This document shows positions 33,787-42,107 of a stretch of DNA of 64,000 bases, piece after piece (the stretch's first letter is position 1; each line of letters begins with the position of its first letter). The notes under the pieces are model-generated. The model did not search any database, had not been told where the DNA came from, and was given only the letters and a program-made list of their open reading frames with translations. Position numbers and translations under genes: made by a program. This stretch comes from PKWO01 sp036561005 (GTDB taxonomy: Bacteria; Pseudomonadota; Gammaproteobacteria; Burkholderiales; Burkholderiaceae_D). Where the stretch lies: contig DATBQE010000089.1 of assembly GCA_036561005.1 (NCBI GenBank), forward strand, positions 19,816-83,815. Direction: 5' to 3'.

Positions 33787-35346
33787 ATGACCTCACCACG
33801 TATTTTAGTTGTCGACGATGAACCCGACTTGCGCGAGTTGCTTGAGATTACGCTCGTCAAGATGGGGCTGGACGTCGATAGCGCAGAGTCGCTGGCGCGC
33901 GCCCGCCGCTTGCTGGCCGAGCGCGACTATTCGCTGGTGCTGACCGACATGCGTTTGCCCGATGGGCTGGGGATCGAACTCGTGCGCGAGATTTCGAGTG
34001 CCAATAAAAACTTGCCGGTAGCGGTCCTGACGGCATTCGGCAGCGCCGACAACGCCGTCGCTGCTCTCAAAGCGGGCGCTTTCGACTATTTGTCCAAGCC
34101 TGTCGGCCTCGATCAACTGCGCTTGATGGTGCACTCGGCCTTGCGCATCAGCCGCCCTGAAGATATCAAATGGAAGAATGAAGATGCCCACCCGACCTTG
34201 CGCCTGGTCGGACAATCGACTGCGATGCGCGAATTGCGGGCGCAAATCGTCAAGTTGGCGCGCAGCATGGCGCCGATCGCCATTACCGGCGAGTCGGGCA
34301 GCGGAAAAGAATTGGCCGCGCGCGACATCCATGCGCAAAGTACGCGCGCCGACAAGCCGTTCGTTGCCGTGAACTGCGGCGCCATTCCCGAGTCTTTGAT
34401 GGAGGCGGAATTCTTCGGTTATAGAAAAGGCGCCTTTACCGGCGCTGCCGAAGACCGCGATGGTTTTTTCCAGGCCGCCAACGGCGGCACCCTGCTGCTC
34501 GATGAAGTGGCAGACCTGCCGCTGGCCATGCAGGTAAAACTGCTGCGCGCCATACAGGAGCGCCGGGTGCGCAAGCTCGGTGCGACGGCGGAAGAACTGG
34601 TCGATGTTCGCCTGATTAGCGCCACCCATCAGCGCCTGGCCGATTGCGTGGAACGCGGCACGTTTCGGCAAGACCTGTATTACCGTCTCAATGTGATTGA
34701 GCTCAGCCTGCCGCCCCTGCGCGAACGTAGCGACGACGTGGCTATGCTCTCCTCGCTTATTTTGGACCGCCTGGCCGGTGGTGGGCAACCTGCGATGCTG
34801 GCGCCGCAGGCACTGCTGGCGCTGACGGCGTATTCGTTCCCGGGCAATGTGCGCGAACTGGAAAACATCCTTGAGCGAGCCGTTGCATTTGCTGCCGACG
34901 GCGTGATCGAGCTTTCGGATCTCGCGCTCAAGTCCACGGCTGTTTCAGCTTCGGCGCCGCCCAATGGCGCAAACCTCGCCGGTGCGACAGCGGGCGCCAT
35001 TCCTGTCTCGCCAAATTCCGCAGCGGTCGGCGCCGGTACTGCCCGTGCCGAAGCGAACGATGATCGGCCCAAGCCGCCTGAAGGGTTGCACAAGCCGCAC
35101 TTCGACGACCCGGGAGCAAGCGGATTATCTGGCGCCTCCGGCGGCGGCCCGGCCGGCGCAAGGCAATTGCTACCCGATCTGCCGTGCAACCTGCCGCTTC
35201 ACCTTGATGAGATCGAGCGCGACATCATCAGGATCGCGTTGCAGAAAACCCGCTACAACCGTACGCAGGCGGCCGATTTGCTCGGCATCAGCTTCCGTCA
35301 ATTGCGTTATCGCATGCAAAGGCTTGGGGTCCATGACCCAGAGTGA
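33787..35346 (+). CDS. pilR: Sigma-54-dependent response regulator PilR
   Basis: Transcription activator for pilin genes. A receiver domain has phospho-acceptor D54 (VLTDMRLPDG). The AAA+ domain has Walker A GESGSGKE near 166, the sigma-54-contacting GAFTGA near 217, and GGTLLLDEVADLP. A Fis-type helix-turn-helix is at the end (RTQAADLLGISFRQLRYRM). At 519 residues it is longer than usual (about 445-460). The excess is a Gly/Ala/Ser/Pro-rich linker of about 85 residues between the AAA+ and DNA-binding domains. ATG 33787 is the start that gives the normal MTSPRILVVDDEP N-terminus. The pilin gene itself is not in the window. Confidence 0.95.
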   Translation: MTSPRILVVDDEPDLRELLEITLVKMGLDVDSAESLARARRLLAERDYSLVLTDMRLPDGLGIELVREISSANKNLPVAVLTAFGSADNAVAALKAGAFDYLSKPVGLDQLRLMVHSALRISRPEDIKWKNEDAHPTLRLVGQSTAMRELRAQIVKLARSMAPIAITGESGSGKELAARDIHAQSTRADKPFVAVNCGAIPESLMEAEFFGYRKGAFTGAAEDRDGFFQAANGGTLLLDEVADLPLAMQVKLLRAIQERRVRKLGATAEELVDVRLISATHQRLADCVERGTFRQDLYYRLNVIELSLPPLRERSDDVAMLSSLILDRLAGGGQPAMLAPQALLALTAYSFPGNVRELENILERAVAFAADGVIELSDLALKSTAVSASAPPNGANLAGATAGAIPVSPNSAAVGAGTARAEANDDRPKPPEGLHKPHFDDPGASGLSGASGGGPAGARQLLPDLPCNLPLHLDEIERDIIRIALQKTRYNRTQAADLLGISFRQLRYRMQRLGVHDPE

Positions 35347-35950
35347 TGGTTCCGTATCGTTTGCGTTTGACGCCGAAGGGTGGTGTCAGGACGCGACGAT
35401 CACGCCGTCCCCCAATTTTGACGCAAGGCCGGAAGCGATGCCGGTCGATTTGCTCGTAATCCACAATATCAGCCTTCCAGCGGGCAGGTTCGGCACACCG
35501 CATGTGGCCGATCTGTTTTGCAATCGGCTTGACCTTTCGGCCGACCCGAGCTTCCCGGCGCTGCGCGATCTGCGGGTTTCGTCGCATTTTCTGATTGTTC
35601 GTGACGGCGAACTGATTCAATTCGTTTCAATCCGGCAGCGCGCCTGGCACGCCGGTTCGTCTTCCCACGACGGGCGCGAGCGATGCAATGATTTTTCCGT
35701 TGGCATAGAACTCGAAGGCAGCGACGAGCTTGCGTTTGCGGATGCGCAATATCAAACATTGAGCCGGCTGACGGCAGGTTTGCAGCGGGTATTGCCACTG
35801 CTTAGCGTGGCCGGGCATGAACATATTGCCCCCGGCCGCAAGACCGATCCCGGTCCGCATTTCGACTGGTCGCGCTATCGCGAACTGCTCGAAAAAAATG
35901 GCGTCACCGATCCCTCTTTGCCTCGGCTGCGCTTTCCTGCACATATTTAA
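35333..35950 (+). CDS. ampD: 1,6-anhydro-N-acetylmuramyl-L-alanine amidase AmpD
   Basis: Cytoplasmic zinc amidase of murein recycling that cuts the peptide from anhydromuropeptides; its loss derepresses AmpC-type beta-lactamases in other bacteria. The 205 residues show zinc ligands H44 (LVIHNISLP) and the C-terminal pair in HEHIAPGRKTDPGPHFDW, plus the SSHFLIVRDGELIQFV core. Its ATG overlaps the end of pilR by 14 nt, so the two are translationally linked. ampR/ampC are not in view. The preceding-gene order pilS-pilR-ampD is a recurrent betaproteobacterial arrangement. Confidence 0.95.
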   Translation: MTQSDGSVSFAFDAEGWCQDATITPSPNFDARPEAMPVDLLVIHNISLPAGRFGTPHVADLFCNRLDLSADPSFPALRDLRVSSHFLIVRDGELIQFVSIRQRAWHAGSSSHDGRERCNDFSVGIELEGSDELAFADAQYQTLSRLTAGLQRVLPLLSVAGHEHIAPGRKTDPGPHFDWSRYRELLEKNGVTDPSLPRLRFPAHI

Positions 35951-36067
35951 CCAAGCTTCGGAGAACAAGAATTTTGTATCGCATGCCGGCCCCCGGGCGT
36001 GGGGCATTAACGCGAAATGTCAATCGCAATGCAGCAAAAATAAATGCCTTTTTGTCAGAAAAAGAGA

Positions 36068-36096
36068 TTGCATACCGAGGCTATGGGCACTAGAAT
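36068..36096 (+). promoter_or_regulatory. nrdAB promoter overlapped by an NrdR box
   Basis: TTGCAT (36068-36073), 17 bp, TAGAAT (36091-36096). The -10 lies inside the first NrdR box, a standard repressor arrangement. The predicted start near 36103 gives a leader of about 450 nt to nrdA. Confidence 0.75.
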
Positions 36097-36102
36097 TAGT
36101 GC
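36087..36102 (+). promoter_or_regulatory. NrdR box 1 upstream of nrdA
   Basis: GCACTAGAATTAGTGC, a 16-bp palindrome of the NrdR-box type (ACACTATATnTAGTGT-like). Its centre is 30 bp from box 2, about three helical turns, as NrdR requires. Confidence 0.85.
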
Positions 36103-36116
36103 AAATCACAACTTCA

Positions 36117-36132
36117 GCACTATATGTAGTGC
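36117..36132 (+). promoter_or_regulatory. NrdR box 2 upstream of nrdA
   Basis: GCACTATATGTAGTGC, a near-consensus NrdR box just downstream of the -10. The ATP/dATP-sensing repressor NrdR is expected to bind both boxes; its gene is not in this window. Confidence 0.88.
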
Positions 36133-36538
36133 CCGATGGTGTCTGAGGGGTGTGTCCAGCAATGGTATCCAGATTTGCTTTGACAAGGTTCAATATTGAT
36201 TCCCGCCTCATGGCTGTTCGGTTTCTTTGATGCACAGGTGGTATTGCAGTATGGGCATCTCCAGGAATCGTAGCGAGCGTTTTGTGCGGCCAGGGTGGTT
36301 GAAGCAGTGCAGGCGGTGGAGCAGGGGATTGGCGGACCGCGCAGTAGTCTTTTATGTCCAAGGCTGGATGAGGGCTGGAACAAACCCTTCATATATATGT
36401 TGATCCTGTCGCATGGAAACCGATGCAGTCAATTTGGTTTGCATGGCGCACAGTGGTAGGTGGTATGAACTTCCCCGATGCCGGGGGTTCAAACAATAAT
36501 CATACGTGGCAGCGCATCTGCCCAGTTAAATAAGCTTC
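36133..36538 (+). other. Long untranslated leader/gap before nrdA
   Basis: About 400 nt between NrdR box 2 and the nrdA ribosome site with no frame that resembles a gene. It contains a CCCCG-ATGC-CGGGG hairpin (about 36473-36487). A minus-strand open frame of 90 codons (36120-36392), with CPYC and scattered cysteines, has no start context I trust. Base composition is lower in GC than the flanking genes. Confidence 0.5.
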
Positions 36539-36552
36539 GGAGGTTTTACTCA

Positions 36553-39471
36553 ATGCATACATCCCAAGAAATTTCCGTAAAATCCCCCGCAGATTTCGGT
36601 ATCAACCAATCCATGGGTAGCGTCGGCGCCAGCACGGCGGCGGCACCAGCCGGTCTCGCAGACTATCGGATCATCCGCCGCAACGGCGCAGTGGTCGGAT
36701 TCGAGCCGTCCAAGATTTCGATCGCCGTGACCAAGGCGTTCCTTGCAGTCAACGGTGGCCAGGGCGCCGCGTCGGCCCGTGTGCGCGAACTGGTCGAACA
36801 GTTGACCTCGAACGTGGTGTCGGCGCTGGTGCGCCGCCAACCCGCGGGCGGCACCTTCCATATAGAAGACATCCAGGACCAGGTCGAACTGGCCCTGATG
36901 CGTTCGGGCGAGCACGATGTTGCACGCGCTTACGTGTTGTACCGCGCCAAACGCATGGAAGAACGCGCGCAGCAGCGCGGCAACAAGGAAGTGACCGGCG
37001 GCGTCCAGTTGCACGTGCTGGAAGACGGCCAGCGCCGGCTGCTCGACATGGAGCAGGTGCGCTCGCTGATTACGGCAGCGTGCATCGGTCTGGAAAAGCA
37101 TGTCGACGCGGAAGCCATCCTCGCCGAAACGGTCAAAAACCTGTATGACGGCGTACCGGTCGAAGAGTTGCACAAGTCGGCGATTCTGGCCGCACGTGCG
37201 CTGATGGAAAAGGACCCCGCCTACAGCCAGGTCACCGCACGCTTGCTGATGCACACGATCCGCAAGGAAGTCTTCGGCCATGAAGTGGCCCAGGGCGATG
37301 CACAAGCCGCCTACATCGAATATTTTCCGAAGTTCATCAAGAAGGGGATCGAAGCCGAGTTGCTCGATACCAAGCTGGCCCAGTTCGATTTGGCAAGGTT
37401 GGGTGAGGCCCTGGTGCCGGACCGCGACCTGCAATTCGGCTATCTCGGCCTGCAAACCCTGTATGACCGTTACTTCCTGCACGTGCGCGGTACACGTATC
37501 GAAATGCCGCAGGCATTCTATATGCGCGTCGCCATGGGCCTGGCCCTGAACGAAATCGACCGCGAAGCGCGCGCCATCGAGTTTTACAACCTGTTGTCGA
37601 CCTTCGACTTCATGAGTTCGACGCCGACCCTGTTCAATTCCGGCACCCTGCGTTCGCAACTGTCGTCGTGCTACCTGACAACGGTTGCCGACGATCTGGA
37701 CGGTATTTACGAAGCGATCAAGGAAAACGCCTTGCTCGCCAAGTATGCCGGTGGCCTCGGCAACGACTGGACGCCGGTGCGTTCGCTTGGCGCTCACATC
37801 AAGGGTACCAACGGCAAGTCGCAAGGCGTAGTGCCCTTCCTCAAGGTCGTCAACGACACGGCCGTTGCCGTGAACCAGGGCGGCAAGCGCAAGGGCGCAG
37901 TGTGTGCCTACCTGGAGACCTGGCACATGGATATCGAGGAATTCCTCGACCTGCGCAAGAACACCGGTGACGACCGCCGCCGCACCCACGACATGAACAC
38001 CGCGAACTGGATTCCCGACCTGTTCATGAAGCGTGTGATGGAAAAAGGCGAATGGACGCTGTTCTCGCCATCGGACACGCCGGACCTGCACGACAAGGTC
38101 GGCCGCGCTTTCGAAGCCGCTTACACCGGCTACGAAGCCAAGGCTGCGCGCGGCGAAATGCGCCTGTTCAAGAAGATCGCGGCGCTCGACCTGTGGCGCA
38201 AGATGCTGTCGATGCTGTTCGAAACCGGGCATCCATGGATCACATTCAAGGACCCATGCAACATCCGTTCACCGCAGCAACACGTCGGCGTCGTGCATAG
38301 TTCCAACCTGTGCACCGAGATCACCTTGAACACCAACGAGTCCGAAATTGCGGTCTGCAACCTGGGCTCGGTGAATCTGCCGGCGCACATGAAGGACGGC
38401 GTGCTCGATCACGCCAAGCTGCAAAAGACGATTCGCATTGCCATGCGCATGCTCGACAACGTGATAGATATTAACTATTACGCCGTCAAGAAAGCGCGCG
38501 ATTCGAATCTACGTCACCGCCCGGTTGGCCTCGGCATCATGGGCTTCCAGGATTGCCTGCACATGATGCGCGTACCTTACGCTTCCATGGGCGCAGTTGA
38601 ATTCGCCGATCGTTCGATGGAAGCAGTCTGCTATTACGCTTACCAGGCATCGACCGAACTGGCCGAAGAACGCGGCCGTTACAGCTCGTACCGCGGTTCG
38701 CTGTGGGATCGCGGCATCCTGCCGCAGGATTCGCTGAACCTGCTGGCCGAAGAACGTGGCGGCTACCTCGAAGCCGACCGTTCGGAATCGATGGATTGGA
38801 CTTCATTGCGGGCGCGCATCAAGGAATTCGGCATGCGCAATTCGAACTGCGTCGCCATTGCCCCGACCGCCACGATCTCCAACATCATCGGCGTGGCAGC
38901 CTGCATCGAACCGACTTACCAGAACCTATATGTGAAGTCGAACCTGTCCGGCGAATTCACCGAAATCAACGAATACCTGGTGCGCGACCTGAAGGCGCGC
39001 GGTCTGTGGGACGAAGTCATGATTTCCGATCTCAAGTATTTCGATGGCAGTCTGGCCAAGATCGACCGGATTCCGCAGGACCTGCGCGATCTGTACGCCA
39101 CCGCCTTTGAAGTTGAACCGTCATGGCTGGTGGAAGCCGCATCGCGCCGCCAGAAGTGGATCGATCAAGCCCAGTCGCTCAATATTTACATGGCCGGCGC
39201 CTCGGGCAAGAAGCTCGATGAAACCTACAAGCTGGCATGGCTGCGCGGTTTGAAGACTACCTATTATCTGCGCACCATCGGCGCTACGCACACCGAGAAG
39301 TCGACCTCCAAGACCGGCGCATTGAACGCCGTGTCGACCGACGGTTCCGCTTCAGGCGGCATGGCGGCCGGCTCTGCGATGCCGGCATCGATCCGGACCG
39401 AGGAAGGTGGCCCGGCTTGCACACTGCGTCCAGGCGACGCAGGTTTCGAGGAATGCGAAGCCTGCCAATAA
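36553..39471 (+). CDS. nrdA: Ribonucleoside-diphosphate reductase class Ia, alpha subunit
   Basis: Large catalytic subunit making dNDPs. The 972 residues start at the ATG with GGAGG 9 nt upstream; an upstream in-frame ATG at 36478 is rejected. Residues about 38-130 form an ATP-cone, and about 150-240 (LHVLEDGQRRLLDMEQVRSL) look like a second cone. Active-site segments are SSCYLTTVADDLDG and NLCTEITLNTNESEIAVCNL (finger-loop cysteine, Asn and Glu). The redox-relay cysteines are at the very end, ECEACQ. dATP inhibition through the cone is expected. nrdB follows after 229 bp. Confidence 0.97.
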   Translation: MHTSQEISVKSPADFGINQSMGSVGASTAAAPAGLADYRIIRRNGAVVGFEPSKISIAVTKAFLAVNGGQGAASARVRELVEQLTSNVVSALVRRQPAGGTFHIEDIQDQVELALMRSGEHDVARAYVLYRAKRMEERAQQRGNKEVTGGVQLHVLEDGQRRLLDMEQVRSLITAACIGLEKHVDAEAILAETVKNLYDGVPVEELHKSAILAARALMEKDPAYSQVTARLLMHTIRKEVFGHEVAQGDAQAAYIEYFPKFIKKGIEAELLDTKLAQFDLARLGEALVPDRDLQFGYLGLQTLYDRYFLHVRGTRIEMPQAFYMRVAMGLALNEIDREARAIEFYNLLSTFDFMSSTPTLFNSGTLRSQLSSCYLTTVADDLDGIYEAIKENALLAKYAGGLGNDWTPVRSLGAHIKGTNGKSQGVVPFLKVVNDTAVAVNQGGKRKGAVCAYLETWHMDIEEFLDLRKNTGDDRRRTHDMNTANWIPDLFMKRVMEKGEWTLFSPSDTPDLHDKVGRAFEAAYTGYEAKAARGEMRLFKKIAALDLWRKMLSMLFETGHPWITFKDPCNIRSPQQHVGVVHSSNLCTEITLNTNESEIAVCNLGSVNLPAHMKDGVLDHAKLQKTIRIAMRMLDNVIDINYYAVKKARDSNLRHRPVGLGIMGFQDCLHMMRVPYASMGAVEFADRSMEAVCYYAYQASTELAEERGRYSSYRGSLWDRGILPQDSLNLLAEERGGYLEADRSESMDWTSLRARIKEFGMRNSNCVAIAPTATISNIIGVAACIEPTYQNLYVKSNLSGEFTEINEYLVRDLKARGLWDEVMISDLKYFDGSLAKIDRIPQDLRDLYATAFEVEPSWLVEAASRRQKWIDQAQSLNIYMAGASGKKLDETYKLAWLRGLKTTYYLRTIGATHTEKSTSKTGALNAVSTDGSASGGMAAGSAMPASIRTEEGGPACTLRPGDAGFEECEACQ

Positions 39472-39700
39472 CCGGCACTCACTGTGGTCGGGCGGCATAT
39501 CCCCCGACCCGGCGAGCTGCGAAAAACCAAGTGCAGCACCGGTAACACGAGATTGCAAACAAGTACCAGGATTCGCTTTTGCGGAAATTTGAACTACATT
39601 GATAGATGAGCATCTAAAAAAACGGACAGAAGAATTCCTGAAACAGGATTCGCGGTTTAAAGATGCGGCTGTCACCAGAAAATAGATAAGGAAAATCACT

Positions 39701-40909
39701 ATGCTGAATTGGGATGAAGATGTTGCACCGGCAGCCAACCCGAGCCGGGCTCCCCAATTTGTACCGCCTGCGCCGCAGCCGGCGCTCGCTGAAGTAAGCA
39801 CATCGTCCCACGCGGCCATGAGTCCGCAACTGCGCGACGTCGCTTTTGATCCGGCGCTGATGGCCAAGCCGGCTGCTGCGGGCGAGCCGACGCGGCGCAT
39901 GAATGCTGCCGACAAACGTATCATCAACGGCCAGACCGACGTCAATCAACTGGTGCCGTTCAAGTACAAATGGGCCTGGGACAAGTACCTGGCCGGCTGC
40001 GCCAACCACTGGATGCCGCAGGAAATCAACATGCAGCGCGACATCGAACTTTGGAAAGACCCGAACGGTTTGACCGAGGACGAGCGCCGCCTGGTCAAGC
40101 GCAATCTCGGTTTCTTCGTCACGGCTGATTCGCTGGCGGCCAACAATATCGTGCTCGGCACCTACCGTCACATTACCGCGCCGGAATGCCGCCAATACCT
40201 GTTGCGCCAGGCGTTCGAGGAAGCGATCCATACGCATGCCTACCAATACATAGTCGAGTCGCTGGGACTGGACGAAGGCGAGATATTCAACGCCTATCAT
40301 GAAGTCGGTTCGATCCGCGACAAGGATGAATTCCTGATTCCATTCATCGATACCCTGACCGATCCGGACTTCACCACCGGCACCACCGTCAACGACCAGA
40401 AATTATTGAAGTCGCTGATTGTGTTTGCCTGCCTGATGGAAGGCCTGTTCTTCTACGTCGGCTTCACGCAGATCCTTGCACTCGGTCGGCAAAACAAGAT
40501 GATGGGTGCAGCAGAACAGTATCAATATATTTTGCGCGATGAGTCGATGCACTGCAATTTCGGAATCGATTTGATCAACACGATCAAGATGGAGAACCCG
40601 CATTTGTGGACTGCAGAATTCCGCGAAGAGATTAAATCGTTGTTTTTCCGTGCGGTGGAGTTGGAATATCGTTACGCAGAGGATACAATGCCGCGTGGAG
40701 TGCTTGGTTTGAATGCTCCGATGTTCAAAGGATATTTGCGGTTCATTGCGAATCGACGTGCACAGCAGATCGGTCTCGATCCAATGTTCGCTCAGGAAGA
40801 AAATCCATTCCCGTGGATGAGCGAAATGATCGATCTGAAAAAGGAACGTAATTTCTTCGAAACGCGCGTCATCGAATATCAAACAGGTGGTGCGCTGAAT
40901 TGGGAGTGA
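39701..40909 (+). CDS. nrdB: Ribonucleoside-diphosphate reductase class Ia, beta subunit
   Basis: Radical-generating di-iron subunit. All six metal ligands are identifiable: Asp in TADSLAANN, Glu and His in EEAIHTHAY, Glu in CLMEGLFFY, and Glu and His in DESMHCNFG. The radical tyrosine is present (HTHAY). The C-terminus ends GGALNWE, the tail that docks on NrdA. The first 65 or so residues are a Pro/Ala-rich extension before the ferritin-like core, making it 402 residues compared with about 376 for the enteric protein. It is likely cotranscribed with nrdA, followed by two terminator-like hairpins. Confidence 0.97.
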   Translation: MLNWDEDVAPAANPSRAPQFVPPAPQPALAEVSTSSHAAMSPQLRDVAFDPALMAKPAAAGEPTRRMNAADKRIINGQTDVNQLVPFKYKWAWDKYLAGCANHWMPQEINMQRDIELWKDPNGLTEDERRLVKRNLGFFVTADSLAANNIVLGTYRHITAPECRQYLLRQAFEEAIHTHAYQYIVESLGLDEGEIFNAYHEVGSIRDKDEFLIPFIDTLTDPDFTTGTTVNDQKLLKSLIVFACLMEGLFFYVGFTQILALGRQNKMMGAAEQYQYILRDESMHCNFGIDLINTIKMENPHLWTAEFREEIKSLFFRAVELEYRYAEDTMPRGVLGLNAPMFKGYLRFIANRRAQQIGLDPMFAQEENPFPWMSEMIDLKKERNFFETRVIEYQTGGALNWE

Positions 40910-41060
40910 GTGTGCAACGACTCGCTCCAACGACCGAAGCAAGGCAAGGCAGGTTTGGAGCAGTCGAGTACAACACTAAAAAAGACTGCAAGAATTGAAG
41001 GACTTAAATCAAAGTTGATGAACAGTAGACGACCTCATCGTTCCGAACTGTCAGGGCAGG

Positions 41061-41108
41061 AAAAGCCGACGCCGCTAAAGCCGATTCAATCGGCGATGGC
41101 GGCTTTTT
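41061..41108 (+). terminator. Terminator candidate downstream of nrdB
   Basis: Nested stem: outer AAAAGCCG/CGGCTTTT, inner GCCGAT-TCA-ATCGGC (41080-41094), running into TTTTT. It lies 150 nt after the nrdB stop. Confidence 0.7.
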
Positions 41109-41147
41109 CTTTGAGAAAAGACTTGTTTTTTGTAAACAGTATTCCGA

Positions 41148-41175
41148 CGCTGGCATAACTGCCGGCGTTTTTTTT
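41148..41175 (+). terminator. Second intrinsic terminator after nrdB
   Basis: CGCTGGCA pairs with TGCCGGCG (one G-T pair) across a TAAC loop and is followed by eight T residues. It is tandem with the previous hairpin, 40 bp apart. Confidence 0.85.
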
Positions 41176-41192
41176 GGCGAGAGAGACGTGCA

Positions 41193-41422
41193 GATAATGC
41201 CGTCGCCGCCAATTTGGATTGGCCGAGGAAGGCCGATCCATAGCTGAAGTGCTGCATCCAGGATAGGAACGATGCAGCAGTTCAGCTGGTGCCGAATTCA
41301 TTAGCGCAAACAGATGCATGCTTGCGCCGATGAATAATCCGCTTGCAGCGTCGCGCGCGACGCCTCAAGAGGGTTTCCAACTTAGTAGATTGATTTTTTC
41401 CATCACGTGAAGGAGAAACAAA
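41193..41422 (+). promoter_or_regulatory. Structured leader of the H1-like gene with purine-loop hairpins
   Basis: A possible -10 GATAAT (41193-41198) is followed by two adjacent hairpins. 41216-41239 is GGATTGGCC/GGCCGATCC with loop GAGGAA. 41243-41286 is GCTGAA..GCTGCATC/GATGCAGC..TTCAGC with loop CAGGATAGGAAC. Both loops expose GGA, and the ribosome site GAAGGAG precedes the ATG. GGA in loops is the signature recognised by CsrA/RsmA; regulation by it is inference. Confidence 0.45.
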
Positions 41423-42013
41423 ATGGCAACAGCAACAAAGAAAGCTGCGGCGAAACCCGCTGCAAAGAAAGCCGCTCCGGCGAAGAAACCTGCCGCTGCA
41501 AAGAAACCTGCCGCTGCAAAGAAGCCGGTAGCCAAGAAAGCCGCAGCCCCTAAAAAGGCAGCAGCAAAACCGGTAGCCAAGAAGGCAGCAGCAAAGCCGG
41601 CAGCCAAGAAGGCAGCAGCTCCTAAAAAGGCAGCGGCCAAGAAGCCGGTAGCCAAGAAGGCAGCAGCTCCTAAAAAGGCAGCAGCAAAGCCGGTAGCCAA
41701 GAAGGCAGCAGCTCCTAAAAAGGCAGCAGCCAAGAAGCCGGCAGCCAAGAAGGCAGCAGCTCCTAAAAAGGCAGCAGCCAAGAAGCCGGCAGCCAAGAAA
41801 GCAGCGGCGAAGCCTGCTGCCAAAGCGGCGGCTAAACCTGCTGCGAAGCCTGCAGCAAAACCGGCAGCAAAGAAGGCAGCACCTAAAAAGGCAGCGGCAC
41901 CGAAGAAGCCTGCAGCAGCCAAGCCTGCTGCGGCAGCAGCGGCAGCACCGGCAGTGAAGACGGTATTGAATCCGGCCGCAGCATGGCCTTTCCCTACCGG
42001 CACACGCCCATAA
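41423..42013 (+). CDS. Histone H1-like lysine/alanine-rich DNA-binding protein
   Basis: Highly basic protein of 196 residues made almost entirely of Lys, Ala and Pro, in units such as KKAAAPKKAAAKKPVA repeated about five times. It ends in a different, non-basic tail VKTVLNPAAAWPFPTG that I recall from H1-like proteins of Betaproteobacteria. The long repeat should be unstructured and condense DNA by charge neutralisation. The start has GAAGGAG 9 nt upstream. The leader is highly structured and a terminator follows. Unlike the protein at 28511-29044 it has no SWIB domain. Confidence 0.85.
   Translation: MATATKKAAAKPAAKKAAPAKKPAAAKKPAAAKKPVAKKAAAPKKAAAKPVAKKAAAKPAAKKAAAPKKAAAKKPVAKKAAAPKKAAAKPVAKKAAAPKKAAAKKPAAKKAAAPKKAAAKKPAAKKAAAKPAAKAAAKPAAKPAAKPAAKKAAPKKAAAPKKPAAAKPAAAAAAAPAVKTVLNPAAAWPFPTGTRP
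41539..41810 (+). repeat. Imperfect tandem repeats coding the H1-like tail
   Basis: Direct repeats of about 42-48 bp built on GCCAAGAAGGCAGCAGCTCC and TAAAAAGGCAGCAGC blocks, about five copies, coding KKAAAPKKAAAK(K)P(V/A)A. Near-identity at DNA level makes length variation by slippage or recombination likely. Confidence 0.8.
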
Positions 42014-42056
42014 TATCCAGGTTCGCTTGGAAGCCTGAGTAGCTTCAGGCACAATT

Positions 42057-42092
42057 CCCGTTGTGTGGCCTTGTGTCGCACAACGGGTTTTT
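42057..42092 (+). terminator. Intrinsic terminator after the H1-like gene
   Basis: CCCGTTGTG pairs with CACAACGGG, followed by TTTTTATTTT. A smaller GCCTGA/TCAGGC hairpin precedes it (42033-42050). The yggT ribosome site begins directly after the T tract. Confidence 0.85.
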
Positions 42093-42107
42093 ATTTTGGA
42101 GAATGTC

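Noticed and set aside
36120..36392. Minus-strand frame of 90 codons with CPYC in the nrdA leader
   Set aside because: No ribosome site, no recognisable domain beyond scattered cysteines, and it runs antisense over an NrdR-controlled leader. Left as a point to test, not a gene.
36440..36500. Stretch with GGTAGGTGGT and GGGGGTTCAAA resembling tRNA D- and T-arms
   Set aside because: The T stem has no complement after TTCAAA and no acceptor stem can be drawn; it is chance similarity.
36133..36552. Cobalamin riboswitch before nrdA
   Set aside because: No B12-box core or matching helices could be found, and NrdR boxes already explain regulation.
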